Part shown: positions 17,359 to 25,767 of the stretch, one piece after another
How the letters are laid out: each line of letters begins with the position of its first letter
How positions within the stretch are numbered: the first letter of the stretch is position 1
NCBI RefSeq assembly: GCF_019710475.1
Contig: NZ_JAJFAX010000002.1
Coordinates: 186,001 to 250,000, forward strand
Direction of reading: 5' to 3'
DNA length: 64,000 nucleotides
Source: Glycomyces sp. TRM65418
GTDB taxonomy: Bacteria > Actinomycetota > Actinomycetes > Mycobacteriales > Micromonosporaceae
Notes under the pieces: generated by a model
Seen by the model: the letters and a program-made list of their open reading frames with translations, nothing else
Database searches by the model: none
Told to the model about the DNA's origin: nothing
Program-made: the position numbers and the translations under genes

Positions 17359-17556
17359 CTAGTGGAGCCAGAACGCCACGCTGGTGACCTTTGGGTCCGG
17401 ATTGCCCCGGTATTCTCCGGCGCGCCAGCGGCGCTTGAACTCCTCGAAGCTGATGCCCAGGTTTCGCTGAGACTCTTCCTCTGCGATCTGCTGCTCTTCT
17501 TCGAGACTGATCTCATCAGGTTCACAGGCTGCGGGTGGTGTCTGGAGTTGTCGCAT
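17359..17556 (-). CDS. Small acidic protein, putative antitoxin partner
   Basis: A 65-aa protein from ATG 17556 with an AGGAGG ribosome site 8 bp upstream; an earlier in-frame ATG at 17607 lacks one. It is strongly acidic (ISLEEEQQIAEEES) with a helix followed by ISFEEFKRRWRAGEY. It is the first gene of the pair and lies 3 bp before the 187-aa gene. Its size, charge and order are those of an antitoxin. Confidence 0.6.
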   Translation of the reverse strand: MRQLQTPPAACEPDEISLEEEQQIAEEESQRNLGISFEEFKRRWRAGEYRGNPDPKVTSVAFWLH

Positions 17557-18121
17557 CGCGCTGCCCTCCTCTTGGGGTGAGGTGACACGCTCCCCGTTTG
17601 CGTGCATGATTCCGTATCACCTCCACGATACGGCAGTCAGGCGCCCATTGCGCATCATCCGAACGGACGAGTTCTAGCAGGTCATCACGTCAGCCACATT
17701 CAGGACAGCTGTCTCATACGAAAGGCTAGTTGCGAGCGTTCTCGGCGTGGTGGATCTCCAACGCTCTGCTGTGGCCCTGCTTCCTGCGGGTGGGTTCGTA
17801 GTCACCGAAGCTCTGGATGCCGGCCCCCGTCGGGGGAGTCGCGATGACCCGGTTAACTCCGCCTGGCATCGGTTCGATCCACACCGATGTCCCCCCATCG
17901 ACCCCACCCCGGCGGCCCCTCCCGAAGACAAGTCGGGGTCCCGGGCTACGAACACTTTCTGCAGTACTGGTTTGTAACGTCCGCCAACTACGGTCTTCGA
18001 TCCCGAAGATTCACCCTATATTCGTTCAGCAGGAGGCCGACCTGACGGCCGTGGGACCAGGAAGTTAGGGAGCGAAGCGGCTGCAACAGCTCGCCTCGGC
18101 GTCGATTGTCTTCGACTTGGG
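17557..18121. other. 565-bp intergenic region
   Basis: Nothing coding was found. A short CCCCC/GGGGG hairpin lies at about 17823-17835. The region may hold the promoter of the toxin-antitoxin-like pair. Confidence 0.4.
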
Positions 18122-19003
18122 TCAGATGCGACGCAGGAAGTCGGCGTCGATGGTGATGTCTTCGACGGTGCGCAGGGTGGTGGTAACCCCGAGGCCGTAG
18201 TCCTTGAGCAGGTCACACAACTGCTCGCCGTCAATGAGGTCGATCGGCGGGGCGCCATCGCGAGTAGCCTCGGTGAGCGCGTCGGTGGTGAAGCGACCAG
18301 TGGTGATCAGCAGGCCCTTGTCGCCGCGTCCGACCATCGCGCCGCGGAAGTCGCGCACTGCTGGTGCACCGACGCTCCCTTTGTAGCGTTTGCACTGGAA
18401 ATAGACCGGAAAGCTCACCAACGAGACCCGATAGACGCCTTGACCGTCGATTCCACCGTCGCCCGTGCGGCCGAGTACGGCGGTGTTGACGAAGCCCGCC
18501 CGGCGCAGCAGCCGCTCGGAGAGCCGCTCGAAACCGGTGGGGTCCATCGTCATGAGCTCGGTAAGCAACTCTGCCCGCCAGTCGTCGACCCCGTCTTCGG
18601 CAACAGCCTCAGCAAGCTCTTCAACGTGCTCGGACTTGGTTTCCTCCCTCCTGGAACGGTTCCGCTGCCGTTGCTCGCGCAGCTTCAGCTTGTACAAATG
18701 CGGGATCTCCGCCTCGGTGATCTCCCCGCCACGCCCGACTAGCTCCCAGGTACCGCGGCGACTGGAGTTGTCTAGCAAACCCATGATCTTTAGGTGGCTG
18801 AGCGTCCAAGCGCCTCGATACTCCAGGCGCGTCCTTGGACCGTCGTTGTGCATTTCAGCCAGCTGCTCGTCGGTGAACTGTTCAATCCGCGCGACCTCAG
18901 CCTGGATTTCCTTCACTGAGCCGCTCCCGCCCAGTGACCGGACCGCCAACAGGGTGGGCCAGAGCAATTGCGGCACTTTGGGAATCGTGTCCTGTTCTTC
19001 CAT
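18122..19003 (-). CDS. mrr: Mrr-type restriction endonuclease
   Basis: A protein of 293 aa from ATG 19003 (starts at 19009 and 19033 also possible). The N-terminal winged-helix Mrr_N domain (about residues 10-95: LLAVRSLGGSGSVKEIQAEV, RGTWELVGRGG) is followed by a charged linker and a C-terminal Mrr catalytic domain of the PD-(D/E)xK superfamily: DPTGFERLSERLLRRAGF, GDGGIDGQG and VYFQCKRYKG carry the Asp and QxK catalytic positions. Mrr enzymes are type IV, cutting modified DNA. It diverges from the integration operon whose second gene is a DNA methyltransferase, which suggests either a defence role or discrimination between own and foreign methylation. Confidence 0.88.
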   Translation of the reverse strand: MEEQDTIPKVPQLLWPTLLAVRSLGGSGSVKEIQAEVARIEQFTDEQLAEMHNDGPRTRLEYRGAWTLSHLKIMGLLDNSSRRGTWELVGRGGEITEAEIPHLYKLKLREQRQRNRSRREETKSEHVEELAEAVAEDGVDDWRAELLTELMTMDPTGFERLSERLLRRAGFVNTAVLGRTGDGGIDGQGVYRVSLVSFPVYFQCKRYKGSVGAPAVRDFRGAMVGRGDKGLLITTGRFTTDALTEATRDGAPPIDLIDGEQLCDLLKDYGLGVTTTLRTVEDITIDADFLRRI

Positions 19004-19178
19004 TCGCATCAGGGTACTTCGACTTGCCGACATTCGGGGCCGTCAGCCACGCCCTTGCTCTGTCGCCCGCTCCCTCTTGCGGGGTGGCCCCCACCCCATG
19101 CACACCCATCGCGCATTCGCGCCCACCCTTGGTCTTCCCTCGGAGCCTGGATCTATCGGTAGCCGGTGAGACGCTCTC

Positions 19179-19823
19179 TTGCCCAACCGCATACACCAAC
19201 CGCCGCTGGCGATCGCCCGTTACGGCAGCCTGGACGTTCCATTGACTGTGTGGACCGTTAAGGACGCCGCCGACCTGGTCGACGGACTCCTCGACGAGCT
19301 CACTCCGACCGGGCGCATCATCGCTGTCGACCTGCAGGGCTGGCAGGCGATACCGCGCGCCGGTCGCCGCGCCCACGTCTACTACCGCCGCCGGGCCATC
19401 GTTACCCGCACGCTCGCGGGGCTGACTGCCGACCAGCAGCGCCGCACCGCCATCGAGGCCGCCTGCGAGTCCACGCTCGCGGTCAAGCTGCGCGAGCACC
19501 AGGCCGGAATGATCATCGCCTCGGCGTGGCTACTGCGCTGCCCCGGGGCACTGGAGAAGACCGCCGAGGCACTGCGGCCAGGCGGCATGCTCGTGCTCGC
19601 CGGCCGCAGCGAGCAGGACGCGGTCGACATCGCCACGCTCACCGACGTCCGCTTCCTGCCACTGTCGTTCACCGCCTATCTGGTCGCTGCCGCGGCAGCC
19701 GTGTTTGACACTGCGGCCAGTACACCGCCCGAGGCCGTGAGCGGCGCAGGTACGACGCCGGCCTCGCACTGGGGCATCGGCATCTGGCGCAAGACGGACG
19801 AAGGAGGTCGCGCCCATGTCTAA
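19179..19823 (+). CDS. Hypothetical protein at the head of the integration operon
   Basis: A 214-aa protein, probably starting at TTG 19179. It contains GRIIAVDLQGWQAIPR, VKLREHQAGMIIASAWLLRC and ALEKTAEALRPGGMLVLAG, the last resembling methyltransferase-fold strands, but SAM-binding motifs are not evident. It overlaps the following methyltransferase by 8 bp, so the two are co-translated. It could be a degenerate Rossmann partner of that enzyme. Confidence 0.6.
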   Translation: MPNRIHQPPLAIARYGSLDVPLTVWTVKDAADLVDGLLDELTPTGRIIAVDLQGWQAIPRAGRRAHVYYRRRAIVTRTLAGLTADQQRRTAIEAACESTLAVKLREHQAGMIIASAWLLRCPGALEKTAEALRPGGMLVLAGRSEQDAVDIATLTDVRFLPLSFTAYLVAAAAAVFDTAASTPPEAVSGAGTTPASHWGIGIWRKTDEGGRAHV

Positions 19824-20676
19824 GCGCACACCGGGCCCGCTGCCGAGTATCTGGGCGACCGGCCAAGCCAAACCGCACCGCCAGCGCTCGGACGCCTACG
19901 TCGCCGGCAACGCCCACCCGGCGAAGATGTGGCCCCACATCGCCACCACCGCGATTGCGCGCTATTCGAAAGCTGGGGACACGATCCTGGACCCGATGTG
20001 CGGGGTCGGCACGTCCGTGATCGAGGCGATCCAGCAAGGCCGAAACGCCTACGGCGTCGATCTCGAACCAGAGTGGGTGGAGCTGGCACGCGCCAACATC
20101 GAAGCGGCCATGGCCGCTCACCCGGGTTCCTGGGGTGAGGTCGTCCAAGGCGACGCGGCGGACCTTGCCCTGCTCCTGGACGGTACGCGGCTGCGGGCTC
20201 CGGTCGACATGGTGCTCACCAGCCCGCCCTACGGCGCGGTCACCCACGGCCAGCCCGATACGTCACGAGTGACCGGCGGCAAGATCCGCAACCGCGCTCA
20301 CCGATACAGCACCGGCAAGGCCAAACCGGAGTCGCTGGCGACCTCGTCGGCGTCGCGGCTACAGGCCGGTCTGGAAGCGGTGTTCGCGGGCTGCCTGCTC
20401 GCGCTAAAGCCCGGCGGGTTCGCGGTCGTCACCGCGCGCCCGTTCACCGAAGCCGGGGCACTGGTCGACTTTCCTTCCTTCGTGATCCGCGCCGGGCTCG
20501 CAGCCGGGCTCACCCTTGCTGAACGGCGCGTCGCGCTCCTCGCCCGCTGGGACGGGGCACTGCATCCGCATGTGACGTTCTTCCACCTGCACAACGTGCG
20601 CGAGGCCCGCCGCCAAGGCAAGAAGTTGTTCGCCCGCGCCCACGAGGACGTCCTCGTCTTCCGGAAGCCGTCATGA
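19816..20676 (+). CDS. DNA methyltransferase (N4-cytosine/N6-adenine type)
   Basis: A 286-aa SAM-dependent DNA methyltransferase. Motif I is DPMCGVGTS (about residues 59-67); the catalytic motif IV is TSPPYGA (about 135-141), and LKPGGFAVVTARPF is the later strand. The S/T-PP-Y form is typical of amino-methyltransferases acting on exocyclic nitrogen. No cognate restriction gene follows; Mrr lies divergently 0.8 kb to the left. Genes of this kind precede xis and int in several actinomycete integrative elements. It overlaps both neighbours. Confidence 0.85.
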   Translation: MSKRTPGPLPSIWATGQAKPHRQRSDAYVAGNAHPAKMWPHIATTAIARYSKAGDTILDPMCGVGTSVIEAIQQGRNAYGVDLEPEWVELARANIEAAMAAHPGSWGEVVQGDAADLALLLDGTRLRAPVDMVLTSPPYGAVTHGQPDTSRVTGGKIRNRAHRYSTGKAKPESLATSSASRLQAGLEAVFAGCLLALKPGGFAVVTARPFTEAGALVDFPSFVIRAGLAAGLTLAERRVALLARWDGALHPHVTFFHLHNVREARRQGKKLFARAHEDVLVFRKPS

Positions 20677-20855
20677 ACGTGGCACGAAAGACGATTCCCT
20701 ACTCCAGCCCGGTCCGCCGTACCGGTGCAGGCCGAGGCCGCATCCGGGCGCTTGAGCCGAGCTGGAAGTCGCCCTACGGTCCCAGCTCCCCGCGATGCGC
20801 GGGGTCCATCCGGCGCAACGGCCCGAACGGGGCGGGAAGCGCAGGTGGGGCATGA
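20673..20855 (+). CDS. Small Arg/Gly/Ser-rich ORF (60 aa)
   Basis: Starts at an ATGA overlap with the methyltransferase stop and ends in an ATGA overlap with the excisionase start, a double coupling that argues for translation. The product is basic (ARKTIPYSSPVRRTGAGRGR) without recognisable domains. It may serve as a coupling peptide rather than a folded protein. Confidence 0.45.
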   Translation: MNVARKTIPYSSPVRRTGAGRGRIRALEPSWKSPYGPSSPRCAGSIRRNGPNGAGSAGGA

Positions 20856-21088
20856 ACGCGCGCGACCACTCCCGGCCCAAGGACCGGGAGTGGATGACTG
20901 TGTCGGAGATCCTCCGCATCTTCGCCGACGAGGACGGCCGGCCGCTGCCGCGCAGGACTTGGCAGCAATGGCGCGCCGAAAACAAAGCCCCGCCTGCTAT
21001 CCGGCTCCCCAACGGGCAGTTGCGCATCCGGCGAGCCGACTTCGACACCTGGCTCGCCGGTCTTGCAGAACCTGAGGAGCAACCGTAG
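20852..21088 (+). CDS. xis: Excisionase-like helix-turn-helix protein
   Basis: A 78-aa protein with the MerR/Xis winged-helix pattern WMTVSEILRIFADEDG, RRTWQQWRAENKAPPAIRLPN and IRRADFDTWLAG. Proteins of this form act as recombination directionality factors or activators beside tyrosine integrases. It overlaps both neighbours by a few bases and lies directly upstream of int, the usual position. Confidence 0.82.
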   Translation: MNARDHSRPKDREWMTVSEILRIFADEDGRPLPRRTWQQWRAENKAPPAIRLPNGQLRIRRADFDTWLAGLAEPEEQP

Positions 21089-22512
21089 TGGAAATCGAGC
21101 CGTGCTGGGACGTCAGCCTGTACAAGATTGACGAGATCAAGTCCGCGACCAAGCGCCCGTGGCGCTTGCGCTGGCGGGTCGGCAAGCTGAAGCGGCCCCC
21201 GTTCACGCGGTACTTCACGTCCGAGAATCAGGCAGGCAACTTCAAGAAGAAACTCGAGGTCGCCATTATCGAAGGCCGGGCCTTCGACCTGTATGAAGGC
21301 CTGCCAGCCGACATGCTGCGTGCCAAACGCGAAGCCGAGGCCAAGACTCCAGCCGCCCTCGCTACGGTGAAGCGCCTCAGCCTCTACGACCACGCCCGCG
21401 ATTACGCCGTCGCGAACTGGGCAGGTCGGGCGGCGAATACGAGGGTAGGGAACGCTGACGGGCTCCGCGACATTCTCATCGCTGTCCTGCCCGAACCTCC
21501 CAAACCGGTGGGGGAGTTGCGTCTGGCGCTGCGCAACTGGGCCCTCAACCCGTCCGCGGACATGAAAGCCGCGCCGCCAGCAGTCACCGATCTCCTGGCA
21601 TGGGCCGCGGAGCATTCACCGGCCGTCGCCGACCTGGCCGATCTTGGAGCCCTCCACGACTTGCTCGAGGCGCTCACCCTCTGCCACAACGGCAAGAAAG
21701 CCTCCGCCCGGCACTTCGACAAACGCAAGGGCACGCTCGCGGCCCTTCTTAAACACGCCGTCGTTAAGGGCGAACTTGACGACAACCCCCTCCACAACCC
21801 GCGCCTGGCCTGGCACAGGCCCAGCGACTACCGCGGCGCATCCGCAGTCGACCCGCGCGAGGTCGGCACCCGTGAGCAGGTCGAGGCGCTCATCGCCGCT
21901 GTGTCTTACACCTGGCCCTCAGGCGGCAGCTACGTTGCCTTCCTCGGGTGCCTTTACTACGGGATGATGCGGCCCGAAGAAGCCGCCGCCCTCAAGCTCA
22001 ACCAATGCGATCTGCCCGCCACTGGGTGGGGAACCGTCACACTTTCCCAAGCAGCCACCCAGGTCGGGCGGTTGTGGACCGACACCGGCACCTCCCACGA
22101 GGTCCGCGGACTCAAGCACCGCTCATCGAAGGACGTGCGGATCGTGCCGATCCCCCCGCGCCTGGTCGAGCTCATCAACACTCACGTCGATCGGTACGGC
22201 ACCAGTCGCGGCGGAACGCTCTTCCGGTCAGCAACCGGGCGCAAGGTCAGCCCCGGAACGGTCTGGCTGCTCTCGCGGCAGGCTCGCGAGTACGCTTTCG
22301 GGCCCGCTGAGCGGCTGTCCAACCTGCTCAAGCGCCCCTACAGCCTGCGGCATTCGGGGATCTCCCTGCGGTTGTACGCGGGAGTCCCGCCGGTGCAGGT
22401 CGCCGCCTGGGCCGGGCACTCCGTCGAAGTGCTGCTGCGGATCTACGCGAACGTCATCGGCGGGTACGAGAACCGCTGGCAGGGCGAGATCGATAAATTC
22501 TTGGGGGAGTGA
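21088..22512 (+). CDS. int: Tyrosine site-specific integrase
   Basis: A 474-aa phage/ICE-type integrase starting at GTG 21088, overlapping the xis stop. Catalytic residues: Arg295 (GMMRPEEAA), Arg421-His422 (PYSLRHSG), His444 (WAGHS) and nucleophile Tyr453 (RIYANV). The first position of box II is Tyr where His is usual, a variant seen in actinomycete integrases. The N-terminal part should hold arm- and core-binding domains. The gene ends 120 bp before the intact tRNA-Lys, i.e. on its 5' side, while the repeated att cores lie on the 3' side. That unusual geometry leaves open whether this enzyme serves the elements to the right. Confidence 0.92.
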   Translation: MEIEPCWDVSLYKIDEIKSATKRPWRLRWRVGKLKRPPFTRYFTSENQAGNFKKKLEVAIIEGRAFDLYEGLPADMLRAKREAEAKTPAALATVKRLSLYDHARDYAVANWAGRAANTRVGNADGLRDILIAVLPEPPKPVGELRLALRNWALNPSADMKAAPPAVTDLLAWAAEHSPAVADLADLGALHDLLEALTLCHNGKKASARHFDKRKGTLAALLKHAVVKGELDDNPLHNPRLAWHRPSDYRGASAVDPREVGTREQVEALIAAVSYTWPSGGSYVAFLGCLYYGMMRPEEAAALKLNQCDLPATGWGTVTLSQAATQVGRLWTDTGTSHEVRGLKHRSSKDVRIVPIPPRLVELINTHVDRYGTSRGGTLFRSATGRKVSPGTVWLLSRQAREYAFGPAERLSNLLKRPYSLRHSGISLRLYAGVPPVQVAAWAGHSVEVLLRIYANVIGGYENRWQGEIDKFLGE

Positions 22513-22519
22513 GCGTGCC

Positions 22520-22561
22520 GGCCGCCACGAGGGACCGGCTCGGACGGTTCCCGTGGCGGCC
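22520..22561 (+). terminator. Long stem-loop after int
   Basis: Arms GGCCGCCAC (22520-22528) and GTGGCGGCC (22553-22561), with further pairing GGGACCG/CGGTTCCC inside. It lies 8 bp after the integrase stop and separates the int operon from the tRNA gene. Confidence 0.65.
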
Positions 22562-22618
22562 ATGCCGTACCATCGATGCCGCAGCCGACTGCTCCAGCTC
22601 GGCAGCGCGCCGATACGG

Positions 22619-22624
22619 TATGGT
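22619..22624 (+). promoter_or_regulatory. Probable -10 element of tRNA-Lys
   Basis: The hexamer TATGGT lies 8 bp before the mature tRNA 5' end and after the int terminator. No convincing -35 is seen. Confidence 0.4.
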
Positions 22625-22632
22625 CTCGGCAA

Positions 22633-22707
22633 GGGCCTCTAGCTCAATGGCAGAGCTGCGGACTTTTAATCCGTAGGTTCTCGGTTCGAGTCCGAGGGGG
22701 CCCACCA
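22633..22707 (+). tRNA. tRNA-Lys (anticodon TTT)
   Basis: A complete cloverleaf of 75 nt including an encoded CCA end. The acceptor GGGCCTC pairs with GGGGCCC, the D arm is TAGCTCAATGGCAGAGCT, the anticodon loop CTTTTAA reads TTT, and the T arm is CTCGGTTCGAGTCCGAG. Its 3' half (from 22671) is the att core repeated at 27905 and 61411. It is the only intact copy in the window and so should be the functional gene. Confidence 0.96.
22671..22705 (+). repeat. att site 1 (core within the intact tRNA)
   Basis: The 35-bp stretch beginning CCGTAGGTTCTCGGTTCGAG, from the anticodon stem to the acceptor, is identical at 27905-27939 and 61411-61445. As the only copy with the tRNA 5' half it is the chromosomal-type junction (attL) of the array to the right. 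Confidence 0.85.
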
Positions 22708-22863
22708 CTTCGATCCTCTGACCAGCGGTTCTATTCTCATCGGGCAACTGGGAGCGATCTAGAAACCGCTTGCCATCCTGATTTTGTGGATGTCCTGTGG
22801 ATGGGCTCGGTCCGTTGTCTATTTGGACAGTGGAGTTGAGCCACACTGCGGGCCCGGACCTAC
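22708..22863 (+). repeat. att flank (P'-type arm), copy 1
   Basis: About 155 bp right of the core is nearly the same as 27940-28101, with scattered substitutions. It contains two TGTGGAT heptamers at 22785 and 22796, 11 bp apart, 80 bp past the core. It is cut off by the IS at 22864. Confidence 0.75.
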
Positions 22864-24432
22864 TAGCTTGATTTTTAACCTTTGGTGCTGGTCAGGCACC
22901 CCTGCCTGAACGTGAGCGAAGCCCTTGCTTGATGATTCTTGTTGCGACACAACGAATCTCAACAGCAAGGGCTTCGTTTGTCTATCCTTCCTGAACCCGG
23001 TCCCGACGCGGGAGCCGGGGCGCTGCGGGCCTTCCGGGCCCGCTTCCATCAGTGCCTGAGGGCCCGCTCGGATGCGTTGTTCAAGCTGGCCGACGCAGTG
23101 CTGTGCAGTTCCGGGCCCGTGGTTTCGCTGCCGGGCCTGTCACTGACCGGGGTGTTCACCCGCGGGCACGGCGCGCTCTACGACGCTCTGGCCGCGGGCC
23201 GGATCGACGCCGACCGGCTCCGCGACGCCCTGGCCACGCAGCCGCTGGGGCGCGTATCGGGCCGGATCGTGCTCGCGGTCAATACGACCGGGTGGCTGCG
23301 CCCGGACGCGAACTGCTCCCCAGGGCGCCTGTACTGCCACGGGTCCGGGCACGGCCGAGGCCAGGACCAGATGGTGCCCGGCTGGTCCTACTCCTTCGTC
23401 GCCGCCCTCGAACCCGGTGCGAGCTCGTGGACCCAGATCCTCGACGCCACCCGCATCGGTCCCGACGACGACCCTGCCGCGGTGACCGCCCTCCAACTGC
23501 GCGCGGTGATCGACCGCCTGACCAGTGCCGGGCAGCACCGCAGCGGCGACGCGCCGATCGCGGTCGTGACCGACGGCGGCTACGACGTCCCACGCCTGGC
23601 CTGGCAACTGCGCGACCTGCCGGTGATCATCGTCGGCCGCCTCAAGTCGGACCGGGTGCTCTACGGCAGGCCCGGCCCTTGGTCCGGCCGTGGTCGTCCG
23701 CCGAAACACGGCCGGGCCTGCCGCATGGCCGACCCCGACACCTGGGGCGGGCCTGACACCGCCAGCAGCACCGAGACCGCCCGCTACGGACGGCTCGAAG
23801 CCATGGCCTGGGAAAACCTCCACTCCCGACTGACCCACCGGGCCGCCTGGATCGGCCACGAGGGCGACCTGCCGATCATCGAGGCCACCCTCATCCGCCT
23901 GAAGACCGAACGGCTCCCGCACACCGGCAAGCCGACCCCGCTCTGGCTCTGGACCTCCCAGCAAGCCCTCGACACCGACCTGCTCAATGCGATCTGGTCG
24001 GCCTGGCTGCGCCGCTTCGACATCGAGCACACCTTCCGGTTCCTCAAACAGACCCTGGGATGGACCATCCCCCAGGTCCGCGACCCCGAAGCGGCCGACC
24101 GCTGGACCTGGCTGGTCATCGCCGCGTTCACCCAGCTTGGCCTGGCCCGCGCCCTCGCCGCCGACCGCCGCCTGCCCTGGGAGGCCCCCGCAGGGCCGGG
24201 CCGACTCACCCCCCCCCGCCCGCGTCCGCCGGGCTTTCCCGAACCTTCACGCGGCCCTGCCCCGACTCACTGCGGCGCTGAAACCCTCCAAACCCGGGCC
24301 CGGAAGGCCTGCCGGGCAACGCAATCGGCGCAAAGCACCGATCCGCGACCCGGGCAAGAAAGCCAAACGCGACAAGACCATAAGAGAACGAGAACAGCGC
24401 CTGACCAGCACCAAAGGTCAAAAATCAAGCTA
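22864..24432 (+). mobile_element. Insertion sequence with 33-bp inverted repeats
   Basis: Left end 22864-22896 and right end 24400-24432 are near-perfect inverted repeats (starting TAGCTTGATTTTT, with one mismatch). A single transposase gene lies between them. The element interrupts the att flank on the left and the 3' end of a regulator gene on the right. A lone copy of the end is at 2212, and a decayed relative of the transposase is at 50590-52093. Confidence 0.85.
22917..22976 (+). promoter_or_regulatory. Stem-loop spanning the IS transposase start
   Basis: CGAAGCCCTTGCT (22917-22929) pairs with AGCAAGGGCTTCG (22964-22976). In RNA the hairpin would cover the start region (TTG 22939, TTG 22978) of the transposase. 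Such fold-back structures are known in IS10/IS50 to block translation of read-through transcripts; that role here is inferred. Confidence 0.45.
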
Positions 24433-24433
24433 A
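22939..24433 (+). pseudogene. IS transposase (DDE, IS701-like/NF041680 type) frameshifted near its C-terminus
   Basis: The first about 420 residues form an intact DDE-type transposase: FTRGHGALYDAL, RIVLAVNTTGWLRPDA, GWSYSFVAALEPGASSW, VVTDGGYDVPRLAWQLRDLP and RFDIEHTFRFLKQTLGW. A run of nine C at 24209-24217 shifts the frame; with eight C the reading continues as LTPPARVRRAFPNLHAALP to a basic tail, matching the tail of the related copy at 50.6 kb. The unshifted ORF instead runs to 24453. Either the gene is inactive, the run slips during expression, or the assembly has one C too many. Start codons are TTG (22939 or 22978), overlapped by a hairpin. Confidence 0.75.
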
Positions 24434-24925
24434 GGGCCGGGGAATGCGCTTGAGGTGCAGCGGCGGCGTGTTCTTGCTGGATTCGGCAAGGGCCGCTTCG
24501 GCGTCGGTGGCATCGACGGTGAGACCCGAGATGCTCAAGACGGCGAGGATCGCCTTCGCGCCACCGACGCCCATATGGGCTCCGGTCAGCACGGCGAGGT
24601 GGGCGACGGTGTCAGGGACCTCGAGCGGAATCTCGTCGGCGCTGCGGGGCTCGGTGTGGAAGGCCTGGACGACCTTCGCGAGGTCGGCCTTGCGCAGCGC
24701 GTCGTTGGCGGCGCGGGCGGTACGGGCGGCGCGGAGGATCTCCAGGACGCGGTCGCGGCCCCATCCCGGTCCGCCAGCGTAGGCGCCGAGGTTCGTCGCG
24801 ATGGTGTTGGCGCCGAGGCCGTGTTCCATGTGCGCTTCGACTGCGGCGTGGAGGAGGAGGCGGCGCTGTTCCTCGAACGTGCGCGCCTGCGTCCTCACGG
24901 ATTGGAGTGCTTCGGAAAGGTTCAC
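24425..24925 (-). pseudogene. Putative regulator, 3' end replaced by the IS
   Basis: A 166-aa ORF whose N-terminal half (ALQSVRTQARTFEEQRRLLL, GLGANTIATNLGAYAGGPGW) is helical with a possible HTH-like segment. Its last residues PLA and its TGA stop are read from the inverted repeat of the IS at 24432, so the native C-terminus is missing. The family is not recognised. A palindrome at 24951-24976 just upstream suggests autoregulation by a DNA-binding protein. Confidence 0.6.
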
Positions 24926-24950
24926 GCCCTCGATAGTACGCCAGTTTTTT

Positions 24951-24976
24951 CGACCAGTCTATTATTCGACTGGTCG
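24951..24976. promoter_or_regulatory. Operator-like inverted repeat CGACCAGTC-N8-GACTGGTCG
   Basis: Perfect 9-bp arms at 24951-24959 and 24968-24976 around an AT-rich centre, 25 bp upstream of the start at 24925. AT-richness and position fit a promoter with an overlapping operator. Confidence 0.55.
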
Positions 24977-25102
24977 GATTTTCGATCAAATTCATCCCAT
25001 GAATACGACACGCCCGGGGCCGAATTGCGGGAACCTTGCGCTTCTCGGTGGTAGCCACATGGGTTGATATGTCTGTTTCTGGGGCCACACAGTGCAGCTG
25101 AT

Positions 25103-25132
25103 GAAGGCCCACAGCGTGCGCTGTGGGCCTTC
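25103..25132 (-). terminator. Strong 14-bp hairpin
   Basis: GAAGGCCCACAGCG pairs with CGCTGTGGGCCTTC, loop 2-4 nt. It lies 58 bp past the end of the small membrane protein gene, in the right place to end its transcript. Confidence 0.75.
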
Positions 25133-25189
25133 GGGCACCTCGACGTCGGGTCCCGCGCGGGGGCGGCGGCTCGCCACCGCACGCGGCGG

Positions 25190-25540
25190 TCAGGTCATCG
25201 GTTCGGCCTCGGTGGTGATGGTGTCCTCGATGTGCTGGGTCAGCTCGGTGACCGCCTGTTCGACGCGCTGGAGTCCTTCATCGAGCAAGGCGCCGCGGGG
25301 TGGCGAGGCGGTGCGACGTCGGCGGTGCGATCGCTCGACGACGCGGTGCAGGCCCAGGACGGTGGCCCCCAGGGCGCTGAGGCCGATGAGCGCTGCGGCG
25401 GGTATGGGTTGGCCGGCGGCGAAGCTCAGCGCCCCGACCACCAGCCCGACGACGACTCCGGCCTGCAAGATCCCCAAGGTTCGTACTGAGAGCAGGCCTT
25501 CGGTCGGCGGCTCGTGGGGGGTCTCGTTCGGGTTCTTCAT
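25190..25540 (-). CDS. Small membrane protein (116 aa)
   Basis: ATG 25540 follows an AAGGAG ribosome site by 6 bp. Two hydrophobic helices (LGILQAGVVVGLVVGALSF and IPAAALIGLSALGATVLGL, about residues 22-62) are followed by a basic segment RSHRRRRTA and a C-terminal amphipathic helix. Size and layout recall holins or element-encoded membrane proteins, but no family is recognised. Confidence 0.65.
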   Translation of the reverse strand: MKNPNETPHEPPTEGLLSVRTLGILQAGVVVGLVVGALSFAAGQPIPAAALIGLSALGATVLGLHRVVERSHRRRRTASPPRGALLDEGLQRVEQAVTELTQHIEDTITTEAEPMT

Positions 25541-25767
25541 GGCAGCTCCTTCCGGTCTTGTGCTGCTATGAAGTTCCATGCCCGACTGGGCCCAGCTGCG
25601 CCCTTACGGCGCCATCGCGAAGATCCCAAAAAAACTTCGCCCTCCAGGGGCGCAACCGCGCCCCCGCCGGTCTAGAAGTCCGTACGCCTAACTCCGACCG
25701 ATTTCCGGAGCACAACTGCACCCCACCTTTTGGAGACTTCCCCCGTGATCACACCAGGAGACTGTGA

